Part shown: positions 48,203 to 60,973 of the stretch, in pieces | How positions within the stretch are numbered: the stretch's first letter is position 1 | Layout: every line of letters begins with the position of its first letter | From: Aulostomus chinensis | Taxonomy: Eukaryota > Chordata > Actinopteri > Syngnathiformes > Aulostomidae | DNA: 64,000 bases | NCBI GenBank assembly: GCA_037954235.1 | Contig: JBBMOA010000010.1 | Location: 17,074,029 to 17,138,028 of the forward strand | Reading direction: 5' to 3' | Position numbers and translations under genes: made by a program | The notes under the pieces: model-generated | Databases searched by the model: none | Told to the model about the DNA's origin: nothing | What the model saw: the letters and a program-made list of their open reading frames with translations, nothing else

Positions 48203-49582
48203 AGCTTAGCAGTCAGCAAATCATTGATAAGTCTGGACTGGGTTTAGTTGCGACTTGAGAAAAAGTCACATAGTAAATTATCATAATTTTGTTTTCATGT
48301 ATTGTAATCTATATGAATTCCACAATTAAACCACTCACTGTAGTTACATCAGTATACAGGTGCATAAGCAGACTCGCGTTACAATTATAATTATAGACAG
48401 CATTCTTAAAGTAAGTGGGACGAGTTACATCAATATACCTTTTATTTGATATCATGAAAATATTCAGCTTAACAGTCCCAAACACAAGTTGTGGTCAAGA
48501 ATCAGGATCAAAGAACCTGACCTCCCCTCCTACATTCGTCCTGATGGCATTTTCTGACCATGAAGACACTGTCAGTGAAAAGAAGGATGACATAGTAATT
48601 CTCTAATTACCCGCATAACTAGGGGTCTGTATGACAGAGCTACTTAACATATCCAAGATATCTTAAGGTGAGCGGACTTTACAAAACTACAACAGCCACA
48701 ATCACACACACTGACTTTCTATTGCATTGCCATTACTTCTCAGTCTGAGGAGTGATGCCAATGCAGGTGTCTTGGATCCTAGTCTGCGGGAAGTGATTTT
48801 AATGGCTGCACAAGGAAGTTGTATAGAAGCTACAGGCATGAGGAGTAATTTAATACAAAATCAAACGTTGGGTATCCAGGATGTTTCAAAAAAAGTAACT
48901 GTAATTCTGGTACAGTTAAAATAAAAAGAGACATAATACGTTTACAGTTGTTTTAGCGGTTTCTGGGCCACTGAGGGAAGATAATTGCACAGGTCTGTAC
49001 GAAAAGAAATTCACTCCAAAGTCAAAATAACTGCAATATTATATATGGCCATCATTTGACCTGAAGCTAGTGTAACTTGTGGAACTGTGTACATTTTGTA
49101 ATGCATTTGACGGCACCTGCAGGTTATACTGAAATGTACTCCTTGTTTGCTGTTGATTCAGACACAAATACAATCAAAATAGAAAAAGCCAAATAGGAGC
49201 TGGTAGCTGATGCTCAGCCTGGTCAAGCTGGTTATCAGCTAAAGGATTTTCCCATTGTGGGTAAATGCACAACACACACACACGCTCTGGTTCGTGTATA
49301 CATGGGGGTCCATAACAACATGTGCATGCGAAGGTTCACAACAAAAACATTCCAGTAAAAACTATTATTATGAACATCATGTCTGCTTCACTCAGAAAAC
49401 TCTGTTGGATTGCTGCTGCTTCTGTAGGTGGTCAGCATGTTTTCACATCTGCAGCGATTCCTCACAGCACATGATTACTGCATCATAATGAGACCAATAC
49501 AAATTTACACAAAAGGCTTAGTAGCATAACTTCATTGATGATATGAATCTGACTGAATGGGCATGTTTCATGGTTCACAGGT
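48203..49582 (+). other. PIPOX 3' UTR candidate and downstream intergenic DNA
   Basis: An AATAAA at 48920-48925 is a plausible polyadenylation signal, which would give a 3' UTR of about 0.7 kb. Beyond it, apart from a short (CA)n patch near 49270, I see nothing. Confidence 0.4.
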
Positions 49583-49837
49583 AAATGGACTCAATTTTAT
49601 ATAGCGCTTTTCTACCTTAGCGGTACTTAAAGCGCTTTACAGTGTCATCTCATTCACCCATTCACACACACACACTGATGGTGGAGGCTGCCATGCAAGG
49701 TGCCAACCTACTCATCAGGAGCAATTATGGGTTCAGTGTCTTGCTCAAGGACACTTGACACGGTCACTGGGGTCGGGGATTGAACCAGCGACCCTTTGGT
49801 TGCTAGACAGCCACTCTACCCCTGAGCCATGCCGCCC
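49583..49837 (-). mobile_element. tRNA-derived SINE, second family, inverse orientation
   Basis: Same structure as the copy at 39182-39436: 3' end AGCGCTATATAAAATTGAG at the left, tRNA-like head ending GCCGCCC at the right. CAGGT occurs at both borders, a possible short target duplication. Confidence 0.85.
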
Positions 49838-49884
49838 AGGTGATTTTGTCATTGTGTTTTTCATTGAAGAACTATTGTTTCCCT

Positions 49885-50236
49885 AATGGGCAGTGCAGTG
49901 GTCAGCACTGTCACCTCACAGCAAGAAGGTTCTGGGTTTAAGTCCCAGCTCGAGCACGGGATCTCTCTGTGTGGAGTCTGCATGTTCTCCCTGTGCCTGC
50001 GTGGGTTCTCTCCAGGTATTCTGGATTCCTCCCACAGTCCAAAGACATGCAAGAGGGGACGAGGCTGATTGGATACCTTAAATTGACCGCAGGCATGGCT
50101 GTGAGTGTGAATGGTTGTCTGTTTATGTTGGCCCTGTGATGGACTGTATCCTCTCACCCAAAGGCAGCTGGGATAGGCTCCAGTTCCCCCGCGACCCCTA
50201 ACAGGATAAGTAGTTGAAAATGGATGGAGGAATGGA
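49885..50236 (+). mobile_element. V-SINE/DANA-like SINE, near full length
   Basis: The head is degraded (GGGCAGTGCAGTGGTCAGC) and the B box reads GGTTTAAGTCC. Core and ATGGATGG-type tail are present, with a deletion around 50143 in the conserved GGCGACC segment. Confidence 0.85.
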
Positions 50237-51031
50237 TGTTTTTCCGACGATGTGCTGTTTTCAGTGGTTGAGGGGGTTGAGTTCATCTCCCTAAAAGAAG
50301 TAAATATGATGGGACATTTAACCAGCACATCTAAACGCTGCCTTTAGTTATAAAGTTGGGAAAGAAGAACCTTGAGGACAGAGGAAACTCTCCAGGTGGG
50401 AAAGAGCTCAGCATTGATTAAGTTGTTTCCTTAGCAAGAAAACTGTTCATTTCTCAAACTTGCCAGGTCTGCCACCAAAGTAAGACTACAGGTACAGGAG
50501 GGAGAGATGATGTTATGATTATTTTGTGTCAGGCCAAAAACAAACAATGGCTCATTTAGAAACACTTTGCCCTTATGAATGTAGTTTCTTTGAAAAACAA
50601 CTAAAACTATTTAGACATTTTGGAAATATTGTGAAAATATTCGGTGACCACTCAAAAAAGTAAAAAAAAAAATTATAGGGATTTGGAAAAACCCTTAAGT
50701 TGACATTTGAATCATGAGTTCATGGTCTCAACATAGCTGGACATGTACATGTTGATTATGATGCACTTCGAAGTGGCTGTATTGTGGTCACCCTGACATA
50801 ATTTTTATGAATTGACACTAGGTAAATAAAATTGAATTGATGAGTCACACTTGTCCCGTCTTCTTCTTAAACTGACTATGATAGCACATAACTGGTGTAA
50901 TGACAGTCATCAGTCTGTTACCCCAGATTTTCACACAAGTGAAGAGTGTAACGTGGCATCTCCTGGCACCTGATGACCATTCATGAACCATCATTAGACA
51001 CTAGTCGATCTGACTATAATTACAGTTGTAT
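50237..51031. other. Intergenic; short LINE-type tail inside
   Basis: Mostly unassigned. TTGACACTAGGTAAATAAAATTGAATTGA near 50813-50841 resembles the 3' terminus of Rex1-like LINEs, so a very short 5'-truncated copy may be here. Confidence 0.45.
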
Positions 51032-51223
51032 GGTAAATGAACTCATTTTTATATAATGCCTTTCTACCTTAGCAGCCCTTAAAGCGCTTTACTGTTATCT
51101 CATTCACCCATTCACACACACTTTAGCTACTCATCAGGAGCAGGGTTCAGTATCTTGCTTAAGGACACTTTGACGTGGTCACCAGGGGAAGTGAGGATCA
51201 AACCAGCAACCCTCCGGTTGCCA
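51032..51223 (-). mobile_element. tRNA-derived SINE, second family, head-truncated
   Basis: It begins with the mutated 3' end (GAACTCATTTTTATATAATG in + reading) and stops at the CCGGTTGCC part of the head, lacking the terminal GCCGCCC. Substitutions are more frequent than in the 49583 copy. Confidence 0.8.
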
Positions 51224-52200
51224 TGAAAGTCAAAATAAGAGTTTCACAGGTTGATAAACATTTTGTCAGTTTCATCATGATTGTTAAGTTTTTCATGTTA
51301 CCGAATCTACAATTATCTATATATTCTTTTAATCGATATAATGTCTTAATCTCCCAATATAGTTTTACACATGGATAATTGACATTTAATTATCCTCCAA
51401 AGCAAGCTGAACCTCATGAAAATCAATCCTTCTTTGACCAGTCATCCAACATTGACAACTGCAGTGCCACATAATTATTGTGCAATTGAGAAAGCATCCA
51501 TCAGTGACAAATTTAAATGAAAACAATAACTAAATTCTTTCGGGCATGTATGATTTCTCGCATCAATAACCCTCCCTCTTACTGCATTCTTTGCCTTTGC
51601 TAAGTACATTGTTAAAAAGACATCAGCCGCTGAGCCAATAGTACATGTGACGTCACCCACGTGTAGAGGCTTGTGAGGTGCCTGGATCTATTACCATGTG
51701 TACTGGTAAACATTTTAATCACTAATCAGACAGTCTATTACAATGGTTGCCAACCCAGGCCATCAGCAGCAATGGGAAAATTATTCAGCACAATGCTGCA
51801 GATCAGCAAGCCATTTGCTCCCTTGCCCCTAAGTGACTTCAGATGGATGGAAAAGGGACATTATGCAAATTGGAAGAATTACAAGTGCATTAAACTTGCA
51901 AATGCAAATATTCAACCACCAAGATTCATCAAGCAGGGCCAACTGAAACATCTCTCTGGAACAATATGTGGCTTGTAAAACCACATAAAGCTTTGGGAAA
52001 ACTTTTGTTCTGCTGCATGTGAACAAAATTTGGGGTTGATTAGATTTATGATTGGTGCTCAGTCAAACTCATGAGTTTAGAGGTGCTAATGACCATTTGG
52101 CCATATTATTACTATAGTAATTACTAATATTAGAGTGTTTTCTTTCATGCAAGTGTAGAGGTTGAATTACTGGACGGGGGGGGGAAGTTGGTTTGGTACT
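51224..52200. other. Intergenic, nothing recognised
   Basis: AT-rich; short open frames lack any motif. A G-run lies near 52176-52184. Confidence 0.5.
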
Positions 52201-52243
52201 AAGTATATATACATATATATGTGTATATATATATTTATATATG
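52201..52243. repeat. (TA)n-rich microsatellite
   Basis: TATA/TACA/TGTA alternation, immediately before the LINE at 52255. Confidence 0.9.
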
Positions 52244-52254
52244 GAGAGAGTGAG

Positions 52255-54310
52255 AGAGGCGGAGGCGACATTGTGAGAGGGCACGTAAACATGCCGCCTT
52301 TATTGCCAACCCCTTCAAGTTCATGAAGGACCTTCTGGGGCAGAAGTGCAGGGGGAAACAGGAAGACATAGACCATGTGAAAACTCCTTTTAGTGTTTTG
52401 CAGAAGGAGGATGATCCAAGATCAATGGTGAGTGGCTGAAGGGGTGTGTATCCTGAAGGAGGAAAACTCCACCCAGCTAGACCAGTTCCGCGTCGTCCCT
52501 GCTGTGTGTGGAGGCGAAGGTCTTCTTCAGTGCCATTTCCAGACCGCTGAGCACCTACCTGGTAAAGAACACCTATATTGATACATCAGTCCAGAAGGGT
52601 GGCATTCCAGGAATGCCAGGCTCTATGGAGTATACTGGTGCACTATCTCTGTGATGCTGTTCTCCCTAGCCATGAGCATGCTCATTAAGTCTGCTGAGCC
52701 AGAGTGCAGAGGGCCTCAATCGAGATCCGGTCAATAGCAGCCACCCATCAGGGCATTCATGGATGAATTCACGGTCACAACAGAATCAGTCCCAGGCTGC
52801 TGGTGGATTCTGAAGGGTCCCGAGAGGCTGGTGGAGTGGGCCCGGATGTGTTTTAAACCAGCCAAATCAAGATCTATGGTGCTGAAGAAAGGGAGGGTGG
52901 GACAAGTTCCGGTTTAACATCTCAGGCAAAGCCATTCCTACTATCACAGAGAAGCCAGTCAAGAGCCTGGGCAAGATTTTTGACAACTCTCTGAGAGACA
53001 CATCATCAATTCAGTCCAACTGCTCTGAGTTGGATGGCTGGCTGAAAACCGTGGATGTCAGGCTTCCCTGGGAAGTTTCCCAATCACAGCGGTCGAGACT
53101 CTGGAGAGGAAGGTCAAGATGGCTTGGGTTACCAAGGAGCCTGAGCAGCATCACTCACACTCACAACAAGCTACAGCTGCCCTTTAGATCCTTGGAGGAA
53201 TTCAAGGTGACCAGAGCCAGAGACATGGTGCAGTACAGGGACTCCAGTGACCCAAAGGTGGCCAAGGCTGGGATCCAAGTGAGGACTGGCAGGAAGTGTA
53301 GAGCAGAGGATGCTGTCCAAGAGGCAGAGGCCAGGCTACGTCACAGGAACCTGGTGGGAGTGGTCTCACAGGGCCGAGCTGGGCTAGGGTCCTTCCCAAC
53401 TCCTCAATTGAACACCAGGGTAAAGGAGAGGTGGTGCCTTGTCCAGGAGGAGGTGAAAGCAGCAGAGGAGGGGACAAGATCCTGTGAGGCAGTGGGGATG
53501 AAACAACAGGGAGCTTAGACAAGATGGGAGAAGGCGATGGAGAGGAATGTGACCTGGATGGAGCTCTGGATAGCCAAGCCTCAATTCCTCATTCAGGAAG
53601 TCTACAATGTGCTTCCAAGCCCATCAAATCTGCACACATGGGGCTTGACAGAGACTCCAGCTTGCCCCTTGTGTTCCAAGGGAGGAACCCTAGAACATAT
53701 CCTTAGCCACTGCACCAGGGCACTTGGAGATGGAAGGTACCGTTGGAGACATGACCAAGTCCTTAAGACCATTGCTGAAGCCATCAGCACTGGACTGGGC
53801 AAAGTAGTTCTGACCCTCCAAGAGAACAATCACCTGTGTCAATGCTGGGGATTAGGCAACCCCTGCCAGAAGAAAAACTGCTGGCATCCTGATCTCTGCA
53901 AGAGACTGGCAGCTGCTGGTGGTTCTCGAACAACAGCTGAAGTTCCCCAGACACATTGCTGTTACCACCCTGCGGCCAGACACTGTCCTCGTGTCAGAGT
54001 CCACCAAGCAAGTGGTGATGCTGGAGCTGACAGTACCATGGGAAGATTGCTTGGAAGAAGCCTTTGAGAGGAAACTCTCCAAATACGTGGGACTGGTCAG
54101 TGAGTGTCAACAGGCTGGGTGGAGAGCAAGCAGTCCGGTGGAGGTCAGTTGCAGGGGTTTTGCAGCCCATTCTTTGGCCAGAGCTTTCAGCAGTTTAGGC
54201 AGTGAGGGAGATAGCAAGAGGGGAGCCATCCGCAGTACCACCAGTGCGGCAGAGAGAGCCTCTCGATGGTTGTGGCTTAAAAGAGGAGAGCCATGGAGTC
54301 ATGGTAGCTA
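52255..54310 (+). pseudogene. RLE-type non-LTR retrotransposon, longer copy, degenerate
   Basis: Broken + strand frames run in family order. A pre-RT linker (FIANPFKFMKDLLGQKC, about 52295-52345) and RT pieces near 52440-53000 (TSVQKGGIPGMPGS-like in mixed frames) come first. A CCHC knuckle (CPLCSKGGTLEHILSHC, C-X2-C-X7-H-X4-C, about 53665-53720) and GDGRYRWRHDQVL follow. The restriction-like endonuclease signature comes next: TTLRPD, then 14 residues, then ELTVPWED (about 53966-54050). The C-terminal AERASRWLWLKRGEPW block ends near 54300. The same blocks occur antisense at 1-905. RT catalytic parts are frameshifted or lost, so it is inactive. The clade (R2/Hero, R4 or NeSL-like) is not settled by eye. 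Confidence 0.82.
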
Positions 54311-55740
54311 GCCATCTGGACACAAGCCAGGGTCTGATCAGCCCCGGTTGGGTCACCTGGAGGAGGCTGTATGATGTTGAAAGACCCGAAACACCCGATG
54401 ATTCCAGGAAGATCACTGAAGATGTGTCCAGAGGCATCAGTAGATGTATGCACACAGTATATAATCCCCCATGCAGCAAGAACAACAATTTGTTTTCTTT
54501 ATGCCATACAACAGCCATATTTTAAGCTAGTGTTAACTACAGACCATGATTCATTTATTGTCTTGGAGATGAGGAACCCATTTAACCATTGTCTGCAGGT
54601 ATTTGGGCTCATTCTTGTGCTGCTCTATGTAGTTGCTTTTTATTCGACAGAAATCATAAAGTAAGAATATACTGGAATGACATGCAATGTGGCAATGATT
54701 AATAACAGCTGGCCATTTTGTGTCTTTTAGTTTTCAGTCATTCTTTTATTTTGCATTCCATGTGCTACATAAAAGGTGTTACCATGGTGAAAGCTGTAGA
54801 AACCCAAAAAAGTTATACTCAAACAAGTTTTGAGTATAAGGTATTGAATAGTTGAAACCTCTCACATCCCTCTTCTAAGCATGTCAAGAGCTTAGTCAGA
54901 AACATCCATTAGCTGAATTTTTTTTTTATCTTTTTACTGAAACCACAACTACAAGCTTACTAAACTTGAGGGAGGCAGGTTTTGTCTTGTGTAATGAATT
55001 TGTTTATGTATTCATCCATATTTTTGCAGTTCAAGCACAGACATTCTGTGAACATCTCCACACTCAGTCATATGTTTTGCTCCACAGACACCCTCAGGGT
55101 CACCACTGCCCCTGTAAATAATACATCACTTCATCAACTCTGTTTGCATTCGAGGAAAATGTCACTTATGATCTCAAGCTTCAGTTAGCCTGAAACCTCC
55201 ATGACAGCGACGACACATTTTATCCACAGCAGTTAGAGTGAACAGACAGTGACAGAGCGCTGTAAGCTTGGCCAAGTGGAAAATACTTTTGCAGTCATTC
55301 TCACTCTTTGATTTTTCTCCCCCCATCTTTCAAGTACTGATTTGAGCGATGTCTCTTACTGTTGGCTTTGCTCCCTCTGGGACCATCTTCAGCTCACTGG
55401 TGTTCCCGTTTGCTGCACTTTATTGTGCTTTGATATTCACAAGGTTGGGAAGAAGACTGCTTTGTTTAGACTGATGGAGAACCGTGAGTGGAGGTTTCAA
55501 TCATTCTGACCAACTATTTTTAGCAGTACCTCTCAAATGTTTTCTCAGCTCACACGATGGAGCCAGAAATTTCCACATGCCTCTTATTCCGTCTTACAAT
55601 AAGCAGGTGTAGCAGGCATTAAAGCATCCAAATTACTGACAAAACAATGTACAAAAGTTAAAATAAAAATGGCAATGAATTAAATGGCAGTTACTATGAC
55701 TATAAACAAAAGCATGATATTTAAATGATTAAAAAAAATG
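54311..55740. other. Intergenic, nothing recognised
   Basis: The first 150 bp may be the 3' UTR of the preceding LINE. Beyond it no coding motif or repeat family is recognised. Confidence 0.5.
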
Positions 55741-55753
55741 CTCCTCAAATCAT

Positions 55754-56133
55754 CCATCCATCGTCGTCTACCGCTTATTCTTTACTAGTAAGGGTCACGA
55801 GGGGGCTGGAGCCTATCCCAGCATCTACGGGCGAGAGGCGGGGTTCACCCTGGACAGGTTGCCAGTCCGTCACAGGGCCAACATACAGAGACAAACAACC
55901 ATTCACACTCACATTCATACCTACGGTCAATTTAGAGAATCCAATCAGCCTCGTCCCCAAATTGCATGTCTTTGGACGGTGGGAGAAAGCCGGGGTACCC
56001 GGAGAGAACCCATGCAGGCACAGGGAGAACATGCAAACTCCACACAGAAAGATCCTGCGCCCGAGCCGGGACTCGAACCCGGAACCTTCTTGCTGTGAGG
56101 CCACAGTGCTAACCACTGCAGCACCATGCAGCC
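55754..56133 (-). mobile_element. tRNA-headed SINE (V-SINE/DANA-like), full length
   Basis: Inverse orientation with tail at the left (CCATCCATCGTCGTCTACCG), a complete core, B box as GGACTCGAACCC and A box at the right. The 13-bp target duplication CTCCTCAAATCAT is exact (55741-55753 and 56134-56146). Confidence 0.92.
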
Positions 56134-56146
56134 CTCCTCAAATCAT

Positions 56147-57145
56147 GTTCCTTCCATTTCTAACAAGATGTGTTTTTTATAGAACTTTAGAATTGTGGTT
56201 TCTGCAACATTTTTTTACGTTTAATTCACACTTTCTTCAAAATCAAGTTTGTCACAAACTCCATTGAGCTGCTCTGAAATGCTTCTTTGATGAGGGGATG
56301 CCCCAGTATGGAGGATGGTGGAGGGTGAAGAGTCATTACCCACTCTCCCCACATGAAGTCTCCTGGTTAGGACATCAAGGATCCACCCAGGTATTGTGTC
56401 AGGAGGGGATCGTGATATTTACAGCTGAACAGGTTGTTGATGAAAAAGAATCCCATATAGTTCCCTTGTCTTTGATCCAGGTGAGATGAGGATTCCCTGT
56501 TGATCTATTTGGCCTGTAAGTCAACTGTAGTGGAGCCAGTGTGCCAACAGTGAGGAGCAAATATAATTCTGGAGTAACCTCTCAGTCTCTCAAGATAATT
56601 TATTGCCAGAGTTATCACAAAGTAATCAATCAAGGACGTGGAGAGACAATCAAAGATAGGAAATGGAGAAAAAAACGCAGGAACAGGACAGTCATGATAT
56701 TTTTGTGGGATATTAAGGGAGTTGTTGATGCAGAAGAGTCAGTTTAATAAATTACATACAGTATGTGTTGTTTGGAAGCTGAAGGACTTGGAATGAAATG
56801 TGCCTTCCAGCATCAAAGTGAACAATATTCTAGTTTCTGAAATGTTGTGTTTTTCAGGATTTTTCAGGCCCTCTGAATGTTAGCTTTAACTAAATTTCAC
56901 TGTCTTACCTTTATCGCTTTTTGTAACTCCACTGTGACTGACTGGAACTGCTGTCTGTTATAGTCATCTTACAGAAAGAGCCAGAGCCTAAGTGACTTGA
57001 GACGTACAGCTCCTTGGGAAAAGATTACAGTGGATTATTAAACGTGGATTTAAAGTGAATCCGGTGAAAATGGTCAGCTGAGGTTAATTGTCAGCACAAT
57101 GAAATTATTACTAAATTGTTAATCCTAATAATGGTTAGAAAGACA

Positions 57146-57150
<5 letters not shown>
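56147..57150. other. Intergenic, nothing recognised
   Basis: No motif found on either strand. Confidence 0.5.
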
Positions 57151-57190
<40 letters not shown>

Positions 57191-57213
57191 GCACACACAC
57201 ACACACACAAACA
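57151..57213. repeat. (TC)n(CA)n compound microsatellite
   Basis: TCTCTC repeats pass directly into CACACA repeats. Confidence 0.95.
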
Positions 57214-57761
57214 CAGGATTTCAAGATGGGGGGACTCCACATGTGACAGAAGAAGCATGTTGTAGTCCATGGTGCTCCCCAAAGCAGAGCAATGACCAGG
57301 GCTATTATTAATTGTATCGACCAAGTATTTCAAGGTAAAGTATCATGATATATCACAGTAACAATATTTGGTTTCAGGCTTATTGTGCACATGTGCTGTG
57401 TTACTACCAGCTGTATGGATTCTGCCTAAAACACACAACATGCAGCTTATAGATGTGAATATGTGAGACGTGAATAATACTGCTGCATGATGTGGAGAGC
57501 TGCTGTGACCTTCACAGGGCAGAACTGTAGCTCACAGGCTTTATCCCAGAGATGAGCCTTGACATGAGGTCAACTTCCAATCAGCCCCTCTGGCTCCACT
57601 TCACCAGTCCTCCTGATCACCACCATCCACTACATGGTCCAGGTACATGCTGGAGATAATGACTCTCAGATGACCTAGACCTCTGGATGACACATCTCCA
57701 GTGTGAATCAAGGTGTCTGAACATTGATACACACTGGAAGGAGAGAGGTGGATCAGCATCG
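57214..57761. other. Intergenic, nothing recognised
   Basis: Contains a GTATCATGATATATCAC patch near 57340 resembling that in PIPOX intron 1. Otherwise unassigned. Confidence 0.45.
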
Positions 57762-57769
57762 GCTCTGAC

Positions 57770-58295
57770 TAGAACTGGGTACTGAAATTCCGTTCCAAAT
57801 AGGAACCAAATTAAATACAGTGAGTATCGGGTACCCATAAAAGAATGAGTTTAGACATCTGCAAGCAGGACCTGTCTGTTGTGTGTCTACATCACGTGAC
57901 GCTGCATGCAATATGTTGTCAACACAGCAAACAGAGAAGCTAGCAGCAGGTAGCCTACTAGCAATAAGAGATGGACCAAGGTAAGCAATCAAAGGTGTGG
58001 CTCTGTTTCTCTAGAGAGAGCAGCGACCATAGAAAATACCACACATGAGGGAAATTAATAAATTACAGTACAGGTTTCACTTCCAAATCATCAAAACATT
58101 TATTTTAACATTTAATAATTAATATAACTGGTAGTTTAGTTTGCAATGAATTTTCTTTCGTTAAATATACATTTGGCTTTCTATTTTTAACCTTTTCTGG
58201 GGGAATCAGAATAAGGAAACATTAGGAACCAGAATCGATAAGCAGAACCGAAATCAGAATCGGATTCATAAAAGTCCTAATGATGCCCATCCCTA
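57770..58295. mobile_element. Non-autonomous hAT-like DNA transposon
   Basis: The left end is TAGAACTGGGTACTGAAAT and the inverse right end is TAGGGATGGGCATCATTAG, imperfect terminal inverted repeats of hAT style. The 8-bp flanks GCTCTGAC (57762-57769) and GCTATGAC (58296-58303) match at seven positions, the duplication size expected for hAT. Subterminal GGAACC/GGTTCC-type motifs occur on both sides. The centre has an exon-like ATGGACCAAGGTAAG near 57971, possibly a relic of the first transposase exon and its donor. No transposase domain remains. Confidence 0.6.
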
Positions 58296-58303
58296 GCTAT
58301 GAC

Positions 58304-60134
58304 TCATGTGGAAGCTTTGCTTCATTGTGTTCTGAAAATTTTGATAAAATGACATTATGGCTTCCATCTATTTTCTAATAAGGAACCCAGAAAAGAATAG
58401 ACAGTGGAAAACACGTGTTTTTATGTACCTGAACCTGGCAGGAACGCCGCTGCTGCAGGCAGTGACCTACAGCATGAAAGCAGTGTGTCCCCCATGGTCT
58501 TGCCCCTCTTGTTGAAAACCACTATCAAGCAGCTCCACCTCAGAAACAGGTGACAGTTTAGAGGGGCTGTCAGCCATTTGCTTGACACAAGGTCAGAGGC
58601 AACGATTGCAAGTCAGCCAAAAACAAGATGGCCTGTCAGCTCAAGAGCCCAGTGGGACAAAGGAACCAGCAGCCACATTTGGAAGGGTAATGAGCTCCAT
58701 GGCGAGGCAGCCAGGAGATAACAGTGAAGGCACAGCATGTTTTTACTGCATATTTTTGTCACCAACGCTCTCAGGGGAGAAACTACACTCACCTTGTCAC
58801 ATGACTCAGAGTGTCTGGATTCACCCCACCCTCCGTGCCAGCACTCTCAGACTGGAGAGGCTGAAAAGCCAATTTTCATTGCTCGTCTCATGAATACTGA
58901 ATGTCCTCAAGTCCTGTTGATTGAGAAGACACAAAGGTGGTAGACGGTCACCCTTCAGCACCTGGAGAGGGAGGAAAAGGAATTGGAATGATTTATATTT
59001 TAAAAACAGGAAGATGCCAAAGAATTGATATTGGAATTTGGATTTATAGATTTTTTTCATTCCATAACAGACTGATGCACAAAGTATGATACTTAAACCT
59101 GAGAGAATTCCTTGATACTGGCAGTGCCCTGTCCTGGGTGTACCGAGCCTGCAGCCTGCAGTGGTAACATGTTGCTCTACCAGAGGTGAAACTGAGCAGC
59201 CAGCAACCTGCAGTTTGAGGTTGTTGGATGCTACATTCTTTGTACATTACCTTACCTTCAGTCGCTTTGGCTGGCTTTTTCATGTCAGTGGGAGTGCAAG
59301 GGTGGGGGTGGGAAGGCCAAAACATATTAGACCCATGCAGACATAGCAGCATGACAGCGACCTCCCGACCTCAATATATTTACCCAAATATGAAAGATAA
59401 GGAAATTCACTTACATTTTATATTTAGGTCCTTGTTATAAGTGTTAAATTAGTTAATAATTAATAAGCCATGGATAAAACCTTGTAAGATGTTTACAAGC
59501 ATTAACTGGACAGTATATTGGCTAATAAAAGCACAATTAACACATTTATTATTGCTTATAAGCTATTGCGGTTCAATTTTCCTTTGACAAATTATTAGGG
59601 ATCGGTCAGAATGTTTTTTGAATATGAGAATATTCCATAAATGTTTCTCCTTTCTTTTCTTGATGTCTTTTCTTAGTTTTGGTTATTCATGTGCTGCAGT
59701 GCAGGTAAATTGGTTGTTGTATGATCAGTACCACCTTTATTTATTGATTTATTTTTTGCTGCTCAGACACATGTAGAGATGACAACAGTAGCCATTAAGG
59801 GGTGTTTTCAGGTATGGGTGAAAGATGGCTGTACCCAGCTGCAGTATTTGCAGTACAACATGATGATGTATGATTGTGTTCGTCAAAAAGTGAAACTTGA
59901 ACAGAGCAACAAAGAAGCAACATTTAGGATATCAAGCCAATGTTGATGTGAGCGATGTGGCAATCAGCCTCCTCTCTGCTGCTGTCCTTTCTCACAGTTA
60001 TGCTATTTTTTTCTTTATTTTGCGTGAATTCAATAGCAGACAGAAGATAAATTTATTAAAAAAATAAGAAGGGGCTTGTATCAGGGCACGCCTAAAATAC
60101 AATAAAAAGATAGCAGTAAATACAATAGTTCATG

Positions 60135-60136
<2 letters not shown>
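58304..60136. other. Intergenic, nothing recognised
   Basis: Scattered short open frames have no family motif. I see no repeat family I can name. Confidence 0.5.
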
Positions 60137-60191
<55 letters not shown>

Positions 60192-60218
60192 TACATATAT
60201 ACATATATATATATATAA
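60137..60218. repeat. (AT)n microsatellite
   Basis: Pure AT repeats for about 45 bp, then TATACATA variants. Confidence 0.95.
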
Positions 60219-60452
60219 ACACAATTCTTGTCATGCCATTTTATAGGGTCCCCCATGGTACTTCATTTTCATTTTATATGACATTGCATATTGGGAAATT
60301 AAAGAAGAGTACTTCAATTTGGCATACAGTGTTGTACCGTAATACAATTCGATGCAGACTATATTTTATCAGGAATATTGCATCAGGTAAAATACACCTG
60401 ACGTTAGTGATGGTGTTACTAATTTTAACATTAGTGTTCTAAAAAAAATGAA

Positions 60453-60505
60453 AGCCAGAGCAAAATGAAAAGAACATGTGCTTGAAGACTGAGCAGCAAG
60501 GTCAT
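60453..60505 (-). mobile_element. Short duplicate of the LINE segment at 61812
   Basis: AGCAAAATGAAAAGAACAT followed by AGACTGAGCAGCAAGGTC matches the start of the antisense LINE at 61812-61860 with few changes. The neighbouring sequence differs. Confidence 0.6.
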
Positions 60506-60616
60506 TTGGGTTAAGAGAGCAAGCAATCATAAATTCTCAAAATGACAGGAAATTATAATAGGAACTGTAGATCAATATCGATGTTAGAAAAAAAAACTTT
60601 GTGAAAGAGATCTTTG

Positions 60617-60618
<2 letters not shown>

Positions 60619-60687
<69 letters not shown>
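60619..60687. repeat. (GT)n microsatellite
   Basis: About 34 GT units; the reverse-frame His-Thr ORF is an artefact. Confidence 0.97.
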
Positions 60688-60973
60688 TGAGTATAGTGTA
60701 TAAGTGTTATGAAGTCCAACTGTGATGGGCTGTGTATTATTTGATTTAACAGAATGATTCTAAGCTTAGATGTGAATGTGTTGAAAGATTTTGAATGTTT
60801 GATAATTGGATATGAGCATCCACCACCTACCTCCTCTGTAATGACTTGAGAGTTGACTTCTGTTTGTGTGACAGTGAGGGAATATCAGTGATATGTGTAT
60901 CTTGTAGTATGAGCATTTATGTATGAGTTTAACTAGTAGAGTCTTACATGGTGCTGGGAAAGAGTCTGGAGTG

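Noticed and set aside
53030..53522. Overlapping 162-residue + and 106-residue - open frames
   Set aside because: They lie inside the decayed RLE LINE; the + frame is part of it and the - frame is its shadow.
55725..56267. 180-residue open frame (and similar ones at 49861-50328, 60948-61340 and 43135-43320)
   Set aside because: All are chance translations of the SINE family, recognised by recurring ERTHAGTGRTCRLHTERS-type and GSNPEPSCCEATVLTTAPPC-type peptides in every copy.
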